Shown here piece by piece: positions 20,141-27,894 of a DNA stretch of 64,000 bases. The notes beneath the pieces were generated by a model. The model did no database searches. It saw only the letters and a list, made by a program, of their open reading frames with translations, and was not told the DNA's origin. Source of the stretch: Bacteroides sp. (GTDB taxonomy: Bacteria > Bacteroidota > Bacteroidia > Bacteroidales > Bacteroidaceae); NCBI GenBank assembly GCA_019416685.1, contig DXWV01000034.1, forward strand, positions 67,003-131,002, given 5' to 3'. Made by a program: the position numbers and the translations under genes. Numbering within the stretch: position 1 is the first letter of the stretch; the number at the start of each line of letters is the position of its first letter.

Positions 20141-21553
20141 TTATTCTTTAATGAATTTCACCACTTTACCTTGTATGTTCAACAAGTATAAACCAGCATT
20201 TAATGTGGATACATTAATTTCCGAATCAGAACTTGTCAACACCAATTTACCTACCTGATCATAGATCGAAACTTCTGTTCCGGATTCTTTGTTAGCGATT
20301 GTAATTTTATCTTTTGCTACAGACGGATATACAGATAACTTTCCGGAATCTGTCATTATAAAACCGGTACCAGTACTCTCTGGTAAATGAGCGACTTTAG
20401 TATTGGGCTGCTTTTCTGCTGTAAAAGCCTTTAATATAGGTAACTGATAATCTCCGTTACCCATTGACCAAACAGCCGGATCCCAAAACAGAAAATCATT
20501 CATGTTGTCACCAAAATAAAGTATTTCTTTAATCACATCATTAGAGGTCTGATTCAATCCATTCTTATTCGTTTCCAATCCGTTAGTTACAATCGCGTCA
20601 TTCACAAGCATATCCTCCCAGGCATAAGCAACCTCATAATTATATTTACCTGTGTTATCCGGTTTTTCATACCCCACCAAGCGTCCAATATTAGCATCTG
20701 CAGCATTAGGTGCTTTAACAGACGGATTCAATGCTATAGAATAAAGTATGTCATGACGGATGGCATTTCCGTTAGGAAAACCACATTCACCGATAAGGCC
20801 TCCGGCTTTTGACTGGACTTTATTGGTACCGGCTTCTACTGTACAAGTAGAATACGATGATTCGATCTTTATTCCTCTATATCCCTGTCCTACCAATCCT
20901 CCTGCTTTTGCAAAACCATATACCTTACCAACAGCATAGCAGTTTAGTAACTCTACACGTCCTAATGCAGAGGTCATGGCAATAAAAGGAGCTGCATTTC
21001 CTGTAGCCGATCCGGAAACGGCGCCGTTACCTACAGCTGTAATATTTCCGATGACAAAGCACTCAGTTATTTTAATTGTTTGACCGGTATAAGGAACCTG
21101 TCCGATAATTCCAGCTACATTGTCCAATCCTTTTACTTCTTTTCCTTCAGCTATAATAATTCCTAAGTTCTTCACACTGAACAGCTTGCTTGACTTTACC
21201 GATCCGAATAACCCGACATTGGTAAGATCAGGACGATTGATGTAAAAACCGGATATGACATGTCCGTTACCATCAAATGCTCCTGAAATACCACTTTCAG
21301 GATCATTTCCGATAGGTAGCCAACCGTTTTCAGCAGAATTAGCAGTGAGATAATCTGTTAAATCGATATCGTTACTCAACTGAAAGTTATTGCCATCCAG
21401 ATAATTACGAACTTCGTTCAACTGCTCTGCCGTTTGGATGATGTACGGATCTTCCTCCGTTCCGGTACCACCGGCAAACTGAGCGTTTACATTTACAGCC
21501 AACAGGGTTGCCGACAATGTTAAAATCATACTTCTGTAGAATTTTCTTTTCAT
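20141..21553 (-). CDS. Secreted GLUG-repeat protein with T9SS-like C-terminal domain (first gene of left operon)
   Basis: The start is taken at 21553, where the Met begins a signal peptide (MKRKFYRSMILTLSATLLA); the open frame extends nine residues further to 21580. The 470-aa product opens with EEDPYIIQTAEQLNEVRNYL and contains GLUG-like repeats (GGLVGQGYRG, GGLIGECG, AGIIGQVP), then a C-terminal sorting-like domain (LSVYPSVAKDKITIAN, ending VVKFIKE). It is a paralogue of the 5616 protein and of the N-terminal half of the 10460 GH28. It is likely a surface glycan-binding or adhesive protein. It is the first intact gene after a leader of nearly 490 nt. Confidence 0.75.
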   Translation of the reverse strand: MKRKFYRSMILTLSATLLAVNVNAQFAGGTGTEEDPYIIQTAEQLNEVRNYLDGNNFQLSNDIDLTDYLTANSAENGWLPIGNDPESGISGAFDGNGHVISGFYINRPDLTNVGLFGSVKSSKLFSVKNLGIIIAEGKEVKGLDNVAGIIGQVPYTGQTIKITECFVIGNITAVGNGAVSGSATGNAAPFIAMTSALGRVELLNCYAVGKVYGFAKAGGLVGQGYRGIKIESSYSTCTVEAGTNKVQSKAGGLIGECGFPNGNAIRHDILYSIALNPSVKAPNAADANIGRLVGYEKPDNTGKYNYEVAYAWEDMLVNDAIVTNGLETNKNGLNQTSNDVIKEILYFGDNMNDFLFWDPAVWSMGNGDYQLPILKAFTAEKQPNTKVAHLPESTGTGFIMTDSGKLSVYPSVAKDKITIANKESGTEVSIYDQVGKLVLTSSDSEINVSTLNAGLYLLNIQGKVVKFIKE

Positions 21554-21597
21554 AATTTCTAATTTTTCAAGATTAAACAATTTGGATTATAGTAAAA

Positions 21598-21880
21598 TCA
21601 TTTCTCATAAATGTCTTTGCCCATTAAAATCAAAGGCATATCAACAAATTGCCTGGAATCATTTTCAGAAGGATGTCCCGGGTAGGGTAAATAGTAATGA
21701 TCGAGGTTATCCGCTTCCCAGGCATTCCGCCAAAATAAAATCCAGCCCAATTTATAATTATTGATGATAGGATACGTTCGTAAAATAAGTGGTATCCCAC
21801 ACAGACTTCTTCGCCCGTTTCACCCACTACAGGTAGTTTACCAGACTGAACCGCATAAAAGGATGTTACCTCATTATATA
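21598..21880 (-). pseudogene. Frameshifted C-terminal remnant of a GH26 beta-mannanase
   Basis: In one minus frame the sequence reads KLPVVGETGEE, resembling the GH26 nucleophile region. After a one-base frameshift near 21770 a second frame continues NNYKLGWILFWRNAW, then DHYYLPYPGHPSEND, MPLILMGKDIYEK and a TGA at 21598-21600. WRNA followed by YxPYPGH is the typical end of GH26 mannanases. Nothing upstream of about 21880 matches the rest of the family and stops intervene. The remnant lies inside the 5' leader of the left operon, between promoter and first intact gene, so a GH26 gene probably once led the operon. Confidence 0.7.
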
Positions 21881-22046
21881 TGGTTAAACAATTCTTCTTT
21901 TTTAAGTAAGAGTGGGGAGAAGAAGACAATCATATTCTTGTATTTCTTTACTCCCCTCTCAATTACTTCCAGCTTCTCATCAACAAATCTTTTTTACCTA
22001 AATTGAAATACCAATTAAAAACATCATTCTATGTTGTTTCCGGAAG

Positions 22047-22054
22047 CAAATATA
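22047..22054 (-). promoter_or_regulatory. -7 element of the left-block operon promoter
   Basis: TATATTTG on the minus strand matches TAnnTTTG. There is no good TTTG at -33, which fits an activator-dependent promoter. The predicted start near 22040 gives a leader of about 487 nt, which contains the GH26 remnant and an imperfect hairpin around 21903-21968 (GTGGGGAG against CTCCCC). The whole stretch 21554-22411 contains only these elements. Confidence 0.6.
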
Positions 22055-22076
22055 AGATAGGATAGATAAAGCCACT

Positions 22077-22108
22077 ATGCCTAATCTCGCCATTAATATG
22101 CTCAATCT
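22077..22108 (-). promoter_or_regulatory. Operator I, copy 2, with a second half-site at 21-bp period
   Basis: ATGCCTAATCTCGCCA (22077-22092, plus-strand reading) repeats copy 1 at 2885 and is again 22 nt from the -7 box. In addition ATGCCTAATCT (22077-22087) recurs as ATGCTCAATCT (22098-22108), 9/11 identical and exactly 21 bp apart, as expected for a dimeric regulator binding two turns on one face. The second half-site is not recognisable at copy 1. Confidence 0.6.
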
Positions 22109-22353
22109 GTACAGTGACACTTAAAATACATTTTTGGCGTAATTGAATACAATATACCCCACAATCAATACTCACAGGAAGTTATGGATGGATGATTACA
22201 TTCTTTCTTTATTCTTAAAAACACATTACTGCTATATAAACATTGAGGTCATAGCGTCATCATAATTTCTCCAAGATATGTATATTCTAACACAATAGTA
22301 AATCTATATACATATTTGGCAAGAACGAGCATATCCACTTCTTTTACAACAAC

Positions 22354-22361
22354 TATCTTTG
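22354..22361 (+). promoter_or_regulatory. -7 element for the 22412 gene
   Basis: TATCTTTG on the plus strand matches TAnnTTTG and lies 50 nt before the ATG at 22412. No TTTG occurs 17-23 nt upstream and neither operator type is present. Confidence 0.45.
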
Positions 22362-22411
22362 TAAAAGTTATATACATGAATCTAAAATATTAAATTAAAC
22401 ACTAAAAAAGC

Positions 22412-22981
22412 ATGAAATATATAAATATAGTAATCATCTTCTTTTTTATTTCCCACACAGTATCTGCTCAAGATTCTAAAACTTCTATATATGAATATGG
22501 TAGTGAAATACAAACTTGTGAAGACAATTTTAATAATTTATTCAGAAATTGGACTCCCAATGTAGTAGAGACAGCAAATGATTTACAGCTACTATCCTAC
22601 GAATTTGTAGAAGAATTGAATACCTATCGAAAAATAAAGAGATATACGAAATGGTTCAGTAACCCCAATACGATTGGAAATACAGATACCAGAATTAGAT
22701 ACACTAAAAGTTCTTACTCTTTAGAAACAGGTAAAGCAACCTCAAATTATAAACAATGGATGACAATTGTAAGGTATGGAGATAAGCTATCCACAAAAGA
22801 ACTGAAAAAGCTAAAAGACAAAGTAAAGTCCAGAATAAAGATAGGAGACAAAGTATATACCATCAAATATAAATACGAAGGAATCGAACATATTGCATTT
22901 ACAATTTGCTGCCCTCTAACAAATAAAGTTGTCTGGGACAACATGTTCCAAACAATAATGGTTTATTCCAAATTTGAATAA
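22412..22981 (+). CDS. Secreted protein of unknown function
   Basis: This is a 189-aa protein with a clear signal peptide (MKYINIVIIFFFISHTVSAQ). The mature part is lysine-rich, predicted mixed alpha/beta, with two adjacent cysteines (ICC) near the C-terminus. I recognise no family. It stands alone between the divergent left operon and the left 56-bp repeat, on the opposite strand to its neighbours, and its base composition is more AT-rich than the enzyme genes. It may be unrelated to either PUL. A TATCTTTG -7 box lies 50 nt upstream. Confidence 0.7.
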   Translation: MKYINIVIIFFFISHTVSAQDSKTSIYEYGSEIQTCEDNFNNLFRNWTPNVVETANDLQLLSYEFVEELNTYRKIKRYTKWFSNPNTIGNTDTRIRYTKSSYSLETGKATSNYKQWMTIVRYGDKLSTKELKKLKDKVKSRIKIGDKVYTIKYKYEGIEHIAFTICCPLTNKVVWDNMFQTIMVYSKFE

Positions 22982-23183
22982 ATACATACCTAAAAACTCG
23001 CACAAAATAATACATTACATATATACATTATTATTATTTTTAATATGTATGAGCTCTCTTTTCAGAGAATAGAAAACAAAAAGAAAACATATTAAACAAT
23101 ACGCCATAGTACACATAAAAGGTATGTATTCATTTTCAACGAACAATCAATTATATAAAATCCTCTCACTATCCAAATTCATA

Positions 23184-23239
23184 AATCAACCGTCCAACCA
23201 GCTACAATATATTCAATACAATCAATATTGTATGTTATT
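23184..23239 (+). repeat. 56-bp direct repeat, left copy
   Basis: It begins AATCAACCGTCCAACCA and contains the inverted arms TACAATAT (23203-23210) and ATATTGTA (23225-23232). It matches 60441-60496 at 51 of 56 positions in the same orientation. Four of the five differences fall in the loop between the arms. The copies flank the whole right block. In 22982-23365 I see otherwise only AT-rich sequence and the terminator at 23311. Confidence 0.75.
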
Positions 23240-23310
23240 TTATTGAAAAAGGACTTAGAGTCACCAAAATTACATTCAAATACAAGTAGAACACATTCCT
23301 TTATTAGTAA

Positions 23311-23350
23311 TAGTCAGTATGTTGGAAAAGCTCTGTCAACATACTGACTA
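23311..23350 (-). terminator. Terminator hairpin after the 23366 gene
   Basis: TAGTCAGTATGTTG (23311-23324) and CAACATACTGACTA (23337-23350) form a perfect 14-bp stem with a 12-nt loop, 15 bp beyond the stop of the 23366-25933 gene. It ends the leftmost transcript of the right block. Confidence 0.75.
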
Positions 23351-23365
23351 TAATTGAAAATATAA

Positions 23366-25933
23366 CTACCGAATAAACTTACAAACCGAATTACCAGTCT
23401 TATTTTCTATAACACAGAAGTATATACCCGGAGAAAGAGTATTTACAGATATTATATTTTTCTCAATCCGATCGGATTTCACCATCCTTCCATCCACATC
23501 ATATATCTTATAATCATCAGCTGAATCTCCGGATATCAATATATAGCCATTGGAATAATATGCTTGAATCGTTTGGTGGATAGTATTCAAAGACACACCA
23601 CTTCCTTCCATATATTCATAAGCTCCAATAGTTGCATGTCCATTCATATCACGATATCGCCCTATCTGGTCACGTTCCAAAATTGTATATGTATCTGCAC
23701 CACCATCCAAATCAACCAAAGTCATATAAAATTCATTTAGATCTCTCTTTGCAAGATTATTTATTGGGGTCGTACCATAAACCGGCTTCAAAACATTGAC
23801 TGTATAAGTATTACCTCCGCTATTTTTAACACAAGCTTCAAAACGGGAATCAGCAACAACACCATCAAGTGTTTGCTCCAATTGAGAAATACCGGTAATA
23901 TAGTCTGTTGCCATAATATCCGTACTACCTAATTTTATACTGATATTGTCGGGAGAGGTATATAAATTATTTTTTCCCATACAATTCACAATACTCTCTT
24001 TCTCATAACAAATATCTCCGATACCGCATGTTGAGAAATTTCCAGCTATAATATTATTATACATAAAAGCCGATCCTGCAACAAGCTGAATAGCAGCACC
24101 CTTAAAAGATACTCCATTCGAGGTGTCTTCACACACGTTTCCTACAACCGTATTATTAACCAATGCTATTTTAGCATTCTGACCTGGATAAAAATAGATT
24201 GCGCTACCTCCAGGCAAATCATTAACTACTTCTCCTGAGAAAACTATTTTATTATTTGCGAAAGTATTGTTGATAAATGTAAACCGGCTATTAATAGCCT
24301 TACCAAGAACAGAAACACTACCATATAACAAAGAGTTATTATTTACAATACTATTTCCATATGCATAAACTTCCGTATTTTTATCAATTAATAATACCGC
24401 TCCGGAGTCGGCCGCATTTGATTCAAAATTGCAATTCAGAATATTGGTTTTCCAAGAGTCAGCTTTTATATAAACAGCTCCACCTCCGACTGCACAGTTA
24501 TTTCTGAAAACGCAACTATCCATTTCCAAATTTCCTACCGATTTTATAGCACCTCCAAAAGCCATTGAATTATTATTGGTAAAAATAATATTCTTCAATT
24601 TCATTCCGTAACCGGCACTATAAATTCCAGCACCTTTCGTAGAGGAAGTATCGTCCTGATAAGCATTGCATAGCCTAAAATTTTCAAGATACAGAAAATA
24701 GGGTTTATATACATACAAAAGCCATTTGCTATTATCAGTATTTCCACTCACTACTTTCCCCGTATCATCAAACACATCATTTCCACTGAAATCGCCATCG
24801 AGAGTCGTATAGCCTACAATTTTTCCAAAATGAGTATCATACCCACCAATAATATTCAATGTACATTGAACTTTCAGATAAGTACTCCGTTGAATACTCT
24901 CCGAAGCCCCTGTAAAAAAGGTTCCTTCTGTAACCCTCAGAGTATCAAACGACTGAGCAATATTCAAAGCCTTATTAATGGTTCTAAACGGTGAATGAAC
25001 GGAACCATCATTATTATCATTTCCCTCACTACTCACATATATGTTTTGCGGAAGAGTATTCGATTTCAATACGACAGAAACAATTACACAAAAGTGATCG
25101 GAAGGTGTAGCACCTCTTTCATAATCTTCGGTAATCACTTTATAACTCTTTATATCGGCCAACCGGCTATAAACATAATCGATACGTTTCGTATCAGAGC
25201 GATCCGGATCCCACCCGGAATAGGTTCCCTCCGGTCCAATCAAATTAATACCAGACGTCAGTCTGCTATCTTCAAAATAAGCCCCCATAGTGTAATGTAC
25301 ACCTTTTTCACTTGCTTTTGCATTAAGGTCACCTACGATAAATACCGGATATCCTTTCGATATTTTATTCATCATTTCCACATTAATACGTGCACCTTCT
25401 CTACGGGCTACAATCCCATTATTGTCCAAGTGTGTAGAACAATAAAAAAAGATCCTACCATTATTTTTATCCCGAAGTTTGGCCCAGACAGACACACGCT
25501 TATGGGTGGCATCCCAGCCAAGTCCCGGTAAATCAGGATTTGGGGTTAAGAAATAGTGTCCATAATCCAACATATCAAAGCTTTCGGTTTTAAATACCAC
25601 AGCAAGACGTTCACCGACATTCGCCTCCGCACTTTCACGTCCCCAGGTAACCATCGTATATCCCGATAAAAGATTTTTCAAGTCACTCTCTTGGGCATCA
25701 TCAGCAATCTCTTGAATTCCAATGACATCAAATTTATTATCCGTAATAGTTCTGGCAACATATTCTTTACGGTTATCCCAATCTTGCAACCCCGTTAAAG
25801 AAGAATTTATACAACGAATATTATAAGTTCCCATATTATAATTTTCGGCAGTTGCTATTTCGGTTTGAAAAAGCAGAAATAATGTAAAGAACAGAAAGAC
25901 AGAGTTTGATAATAATATTGTAGCTCTTCTCAT
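23366..25933 (-). CDS. Endonuclease/exonuclease/phosphatase-fold domain fused to a beta-helix and T9SS-like domain
   Basis: This 855-aa secreted protein starts with a signal peptide (to about residue 29). Residues 30-290 are an EEP-fold (DNase I/phosphatase) domain with catalytic-type residues in place: Asn38 in TYNIR, Glu75 in IGIQE, His168 in STHLD, Asp202/Asn204 in GDLNA and Asp279-His280 in SDHF. Residues about 295-780 form a right-handed beta-helix of the polymorphic-outer-membrane type (SPFRTINKALNIA, GGAIKSVGN, GGAVYIKAD). The end is a sorting-like domain (YKIYDVDGRMV, ending CKFIR). The EEP domain could be a nuclease or a phosphodiesterase/phosphatase acting on a phosphorylated glycan; which one cannot be decided. 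It lies downstream of the 26015 gene, separated by a strong hairpin. Confidence 0.85.
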   Translation of the reverse strand: MRRATILLSNSVFLFFTLFLLFQTEIATAENYNMGTYNIRCINSSLTGLQDWDNRKEYVARTITDNKFDVIGIQEIADDAQESDLKNLLSGYTMVTWGRESAEANVGERLAVVFKTESFDMLDYGHYFLTPNPDLPGLGWDATHKRVSVWAKLRDKNNGRIFFYCSTHLDNNGIVARREGARINVEMMNKISKGYPVFIVGDLNAKASEKGVHYTMGAYFEDSRLTSGINLIGPEGTYSGWDPDRSDTKRIDYVYSRLADIKSYKVITEDYERGATPSDHFCVIVSVVLKSNTLPQNIYVSSEGNDNNDGSVHSPFRTINKALNIAQSFDTLRVTEGTFFTGASESIQRSTYLKVQCTLNIIGGYDTHFGKIVGYTTLDGDFSGNDVFDDTGKVVSGNTDNSKWLLYVYKPYFLYLENFRLCNAYQDDTSSTKGAGIYSAGYGMKLKNIIFTNNNSMAFGGAIKSVGNLEMDSCVFRNNCAVGGGAVYIKADSWKTNILNCNFESNAADSGAVLLIDKNTEVYAYGNSIVNNNSLLYGSVSVLGKAINSRFTFINNTFANNKIVFSGEVVNDLPGGSAIYFYPGQNAKIALVNNTVVGNVCEDTSNGVSFKGAAIQLVAGSAFMYNNIIAGNFSTCGIGDICYEKESIVNCMGKNNLYTSPDNISIKLGSTDIMATDYITGISQLEQTLDGVVADSRFEACVKNSGGNTYTVNVLKPVYGTTPINNLAKRDLNEFYMTLVDLDGGADTYTILERDQIGRYRDMNGHATIGAYEYMEGSGVSLNTIHQTIQAYYSNGYILISGDSADDYKIYDVDGRMVKSDRIEKNIISVNTLSPGIYFCVIENKTGNSVCKFIR

Positions 25934-25961
25934 TCTTATTTATTTTATTTTACAAACAACT

Positions 25962-25994
25962 AAAGTTTCCCACCCCATAAGAGTGGGAAACTTT
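25962..25994 (-). terminator. Intercistronic hairpin between 26015 and 23366 genes
   Basis: AAAGTTTCCCAC (25962-25973) and GTGGGAAACTTT (25983-25994) form a perfect 12-bp stem with a 9-nt loop. No long T-run follows on the minus strand, so it may act as a leaky terminator or as an RNA-stability element between the two genes (81-bp gap). No separate promoter for the 23366 gene was found. Confidence 0.6.
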
Positions 25995-26014
25995 ATCTTC
26001 ATACTAACACCTAT

Positions 26015-27694
26015 CTATTTTTTGACGAAACGTTGTGTCATTCCATCAACTTTAATTGCATATACTCCTGTATTCAGTCCGGAGACATCTACAGTATTTC
26101 CAAATCCCTTAAGTACAATAATTCCGCTTCTCAGATCGATAATGGTATAGTTAACCTCCATGCCTTTTATGTTTAAAAGATCTGTTGCCAAGGAAGGATA
26201 TACAACCAATGTTTCCGAATTATTTGTAATAATATTATCTACACCTGTAGCTTTTCTTGCTTCAATCTTAATTTCATCAAAATGCCACATGGGCGCCAAC
26301 GATTGAACTTTTATAGTATGCCGTCCTTTTGACAAAGCCACATTGGCATAATCATGTTTTATATAAGCTGCTAATGACTCATCTTTACTCAAATCCATCA
26401 GTTCTTTATACAAATCACTTTTATAATAAGTAGACCATACAGTCATTGGATTACCATGATCCGGATCACCAGAACGGGGATTAGGATATACATATAATGT
26501 ATCGCTATTTACAAGATTTCCATCTTTTGTAATCTGAGTATTCGTCCATCCGGAAAGAGGATCAGATGCTAAAGCTGCATATTCTAATTGTGAAAGTCCG
26601 GCATTTTTCGGATATGAACTCCAGTTAGATGTCAAATTACTATCATCAAGAGATAATACCACTCCGGCACAATACCGTTTTACCCAATCTTCACTCATTC
26701 CATCTATAACATAACCACCATCCTCACGGGATTTTCCATATTTACCTGTACCTCCGGAAACTCCCGCATAAGCTCCCCAGTGGGAACCTGCCTTTAACGA
26801 AATATCCACAATACAATCTTCAGGAACATCAAACGTATACTCAAGCCATGCGCCCCAATTCTTTTTGGCATTCTCTATCGTTATCTTATTTGAAGTTTCG
26901 TCGATATATTCTCCTGAATAAGTATTCCAGGTTGCACCATTGGGACACATGTTCTTTACCGCACGTCCATACCAGTCGTCCTTATGACCATTCCCAAGAG
27001 TCCAGGACTGGAAAAATGCACCGTCATCCTGCCATGAAACATACAAATCAGCATCACTTTCACGATATTGATTGGCACCACCAATCGGAGAATACGCCTT
27101 ACGATTATTTATCCAATATTCGTTATAATCTTCAGCTTGGATATAGATAGTATTACCAGCCTTTACTTCCGGCATAAACCACTCACTGGCAAGATCGATG
27201 TAACTAAATGAAACATATTCATCCTTTTTCAAATTCTCGAATATAACCTTAATATAGCGAACCTTTCCTTCAAATGCTACTCCTGCTGAGATTGCTGCTG
27301 TATCACATATCACCCGGCTATCATCATCAGGTGCCGTCTTAAATGTAAACGTAACCGACTCACCATTTTCACCTTCAAGAATGACTTTAGGAACAACATG
27401 AGCAACTCCATTGGTACCGGTTCCTGAGATATACTTCAAAATAGCTTGCGACACATAAGGTTGTTCTCTGGTTCCGGCTTGAGTTTCTAAATCACGAGTC
27501 CATATTACAGGTCCATTACCATCGGCAATAATACCAAATAATCCCGCGTCAGCTTCACCAGTACCACCGGTTACCGTCCATCCGTCAGACTCCGGATTAT
27601 CACCCATTGTAAACCCGAAATAGTCTTCTCTATGAGCAAAGACACTCGTTGCTAATAAGCAACATAAAACAAAATGTAATAATTTCAATTTCAT
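26015..27694 (-). CDS. Secreted carbohydrate-binding-like protein with T9SS-like C-terminal domain
   Basis: The start is set at the ATG at 27694, which opens a signal peptide (MKLKLLHFVLCCLLATSVFA). The longer frame from 27727 would begin inside the -7 box at 27725-27732 and is excluded. The 559-aa product has two beta-rich regions. The second (from YIQAEDYNEYW onward, with WGAWLEYTFDVPEDC and KGRHTIKVQSLAPMWHFDEIKIE) resembles CBM6/CBM35-type binding modules. The last about 70 residues (LVVYPSLATDLLNI, ending RFVKK) look like a sorting domain. No catalytic residues are recognised. It has its own operator II, implying strong induction with the rest of the right block and a likely surface glycan-binding role. 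Confidence 0.7.
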   Translation of the reverse strand: MKLKLLHFVLCCLLATSVFAHREDYFGFTMGDNPESDGWTVTGGTGEADAGLFGIIADGNGPVIWTRDLETQAGTREQPYVSQAILKYISGTGTNGVAHVVPKVILEGENGESVTFTFKTAPDDDSRVICDTAAISAGVAFEGKVRYIKVIFENLKKDEYVSFSYIDLASEWFMPEVKAGNTIYIQAEDYNEYWINNRKAYSPIGGANQYRESDADLYVSWQDDGAFFQSWTLGNGHKDDWYGRAVKNMCPNGATWNTYSGEYIDETSNKITIENAKKNWGAWLEYTFDVPEDCIVDISLKAGSHWGAYAGVSGGTGKYGKSREDGGYVIDGMSEDWVKRYCAGVVLSLDDSNLTSNWSSYPKNAGLSQLEYAALASDPLSGWTNTQITKDGNLVNSDTLYVYPNPRSGDPDHGNPMTVWSTYYKSDLYKELMDLSKDESLAAYIKHDYANVALSKGRHTIKVQSLAPMWHFDEIKIEARKATGVDNIITNNSETLVVYPSLATDLLNIKGMEVNYTIIDLRSGIIVLKGFGNTVDVSGLNTGVYAIKVDGMTQRFVKK

Positions 27695-27724
27695 AATCTT
27701 TTTGATTTTAGTTAATAAATATCG

Positions 27725-27791
27725 CAAATGTAGCCGATCGGTATATCTTCACCTTTCCGTAATGTTCCAATTTTCTAAACATTTGTTCCAA
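27725..27791 (-). promoter_or_regulatory. Promoter and operator II upstream of the 26015 gene
   Basis: The -7 box TACATTTG (27725-27732, minus strand) is preceded by 31 nt and two identical heptamers, plus-strand GTTCCAA at 27764-27770 and 27785-27791, exactly 21 bp apart. There is no -33 TTTG. The arrangement equals those at 39909, 52761 and 57026. Confidence 0.7.
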
Positions 27792-27894
27792 ATACACTTT
27801 TCGGCTAACTTTTACTCATTTTGAAAAATAAATTAATGATAATAATTCCGGTGACCCCATTTACGGCATACATATAAAAAAGAAAGCTTATCAT

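Noticed and set aside
22275..22318. 9-bp inverted repeat ATATGTATA / TATACATAT upstream of 22412
   Set aside because: Pure AT sequence in an AT-rich region with a long loop; no partner elsewhere.
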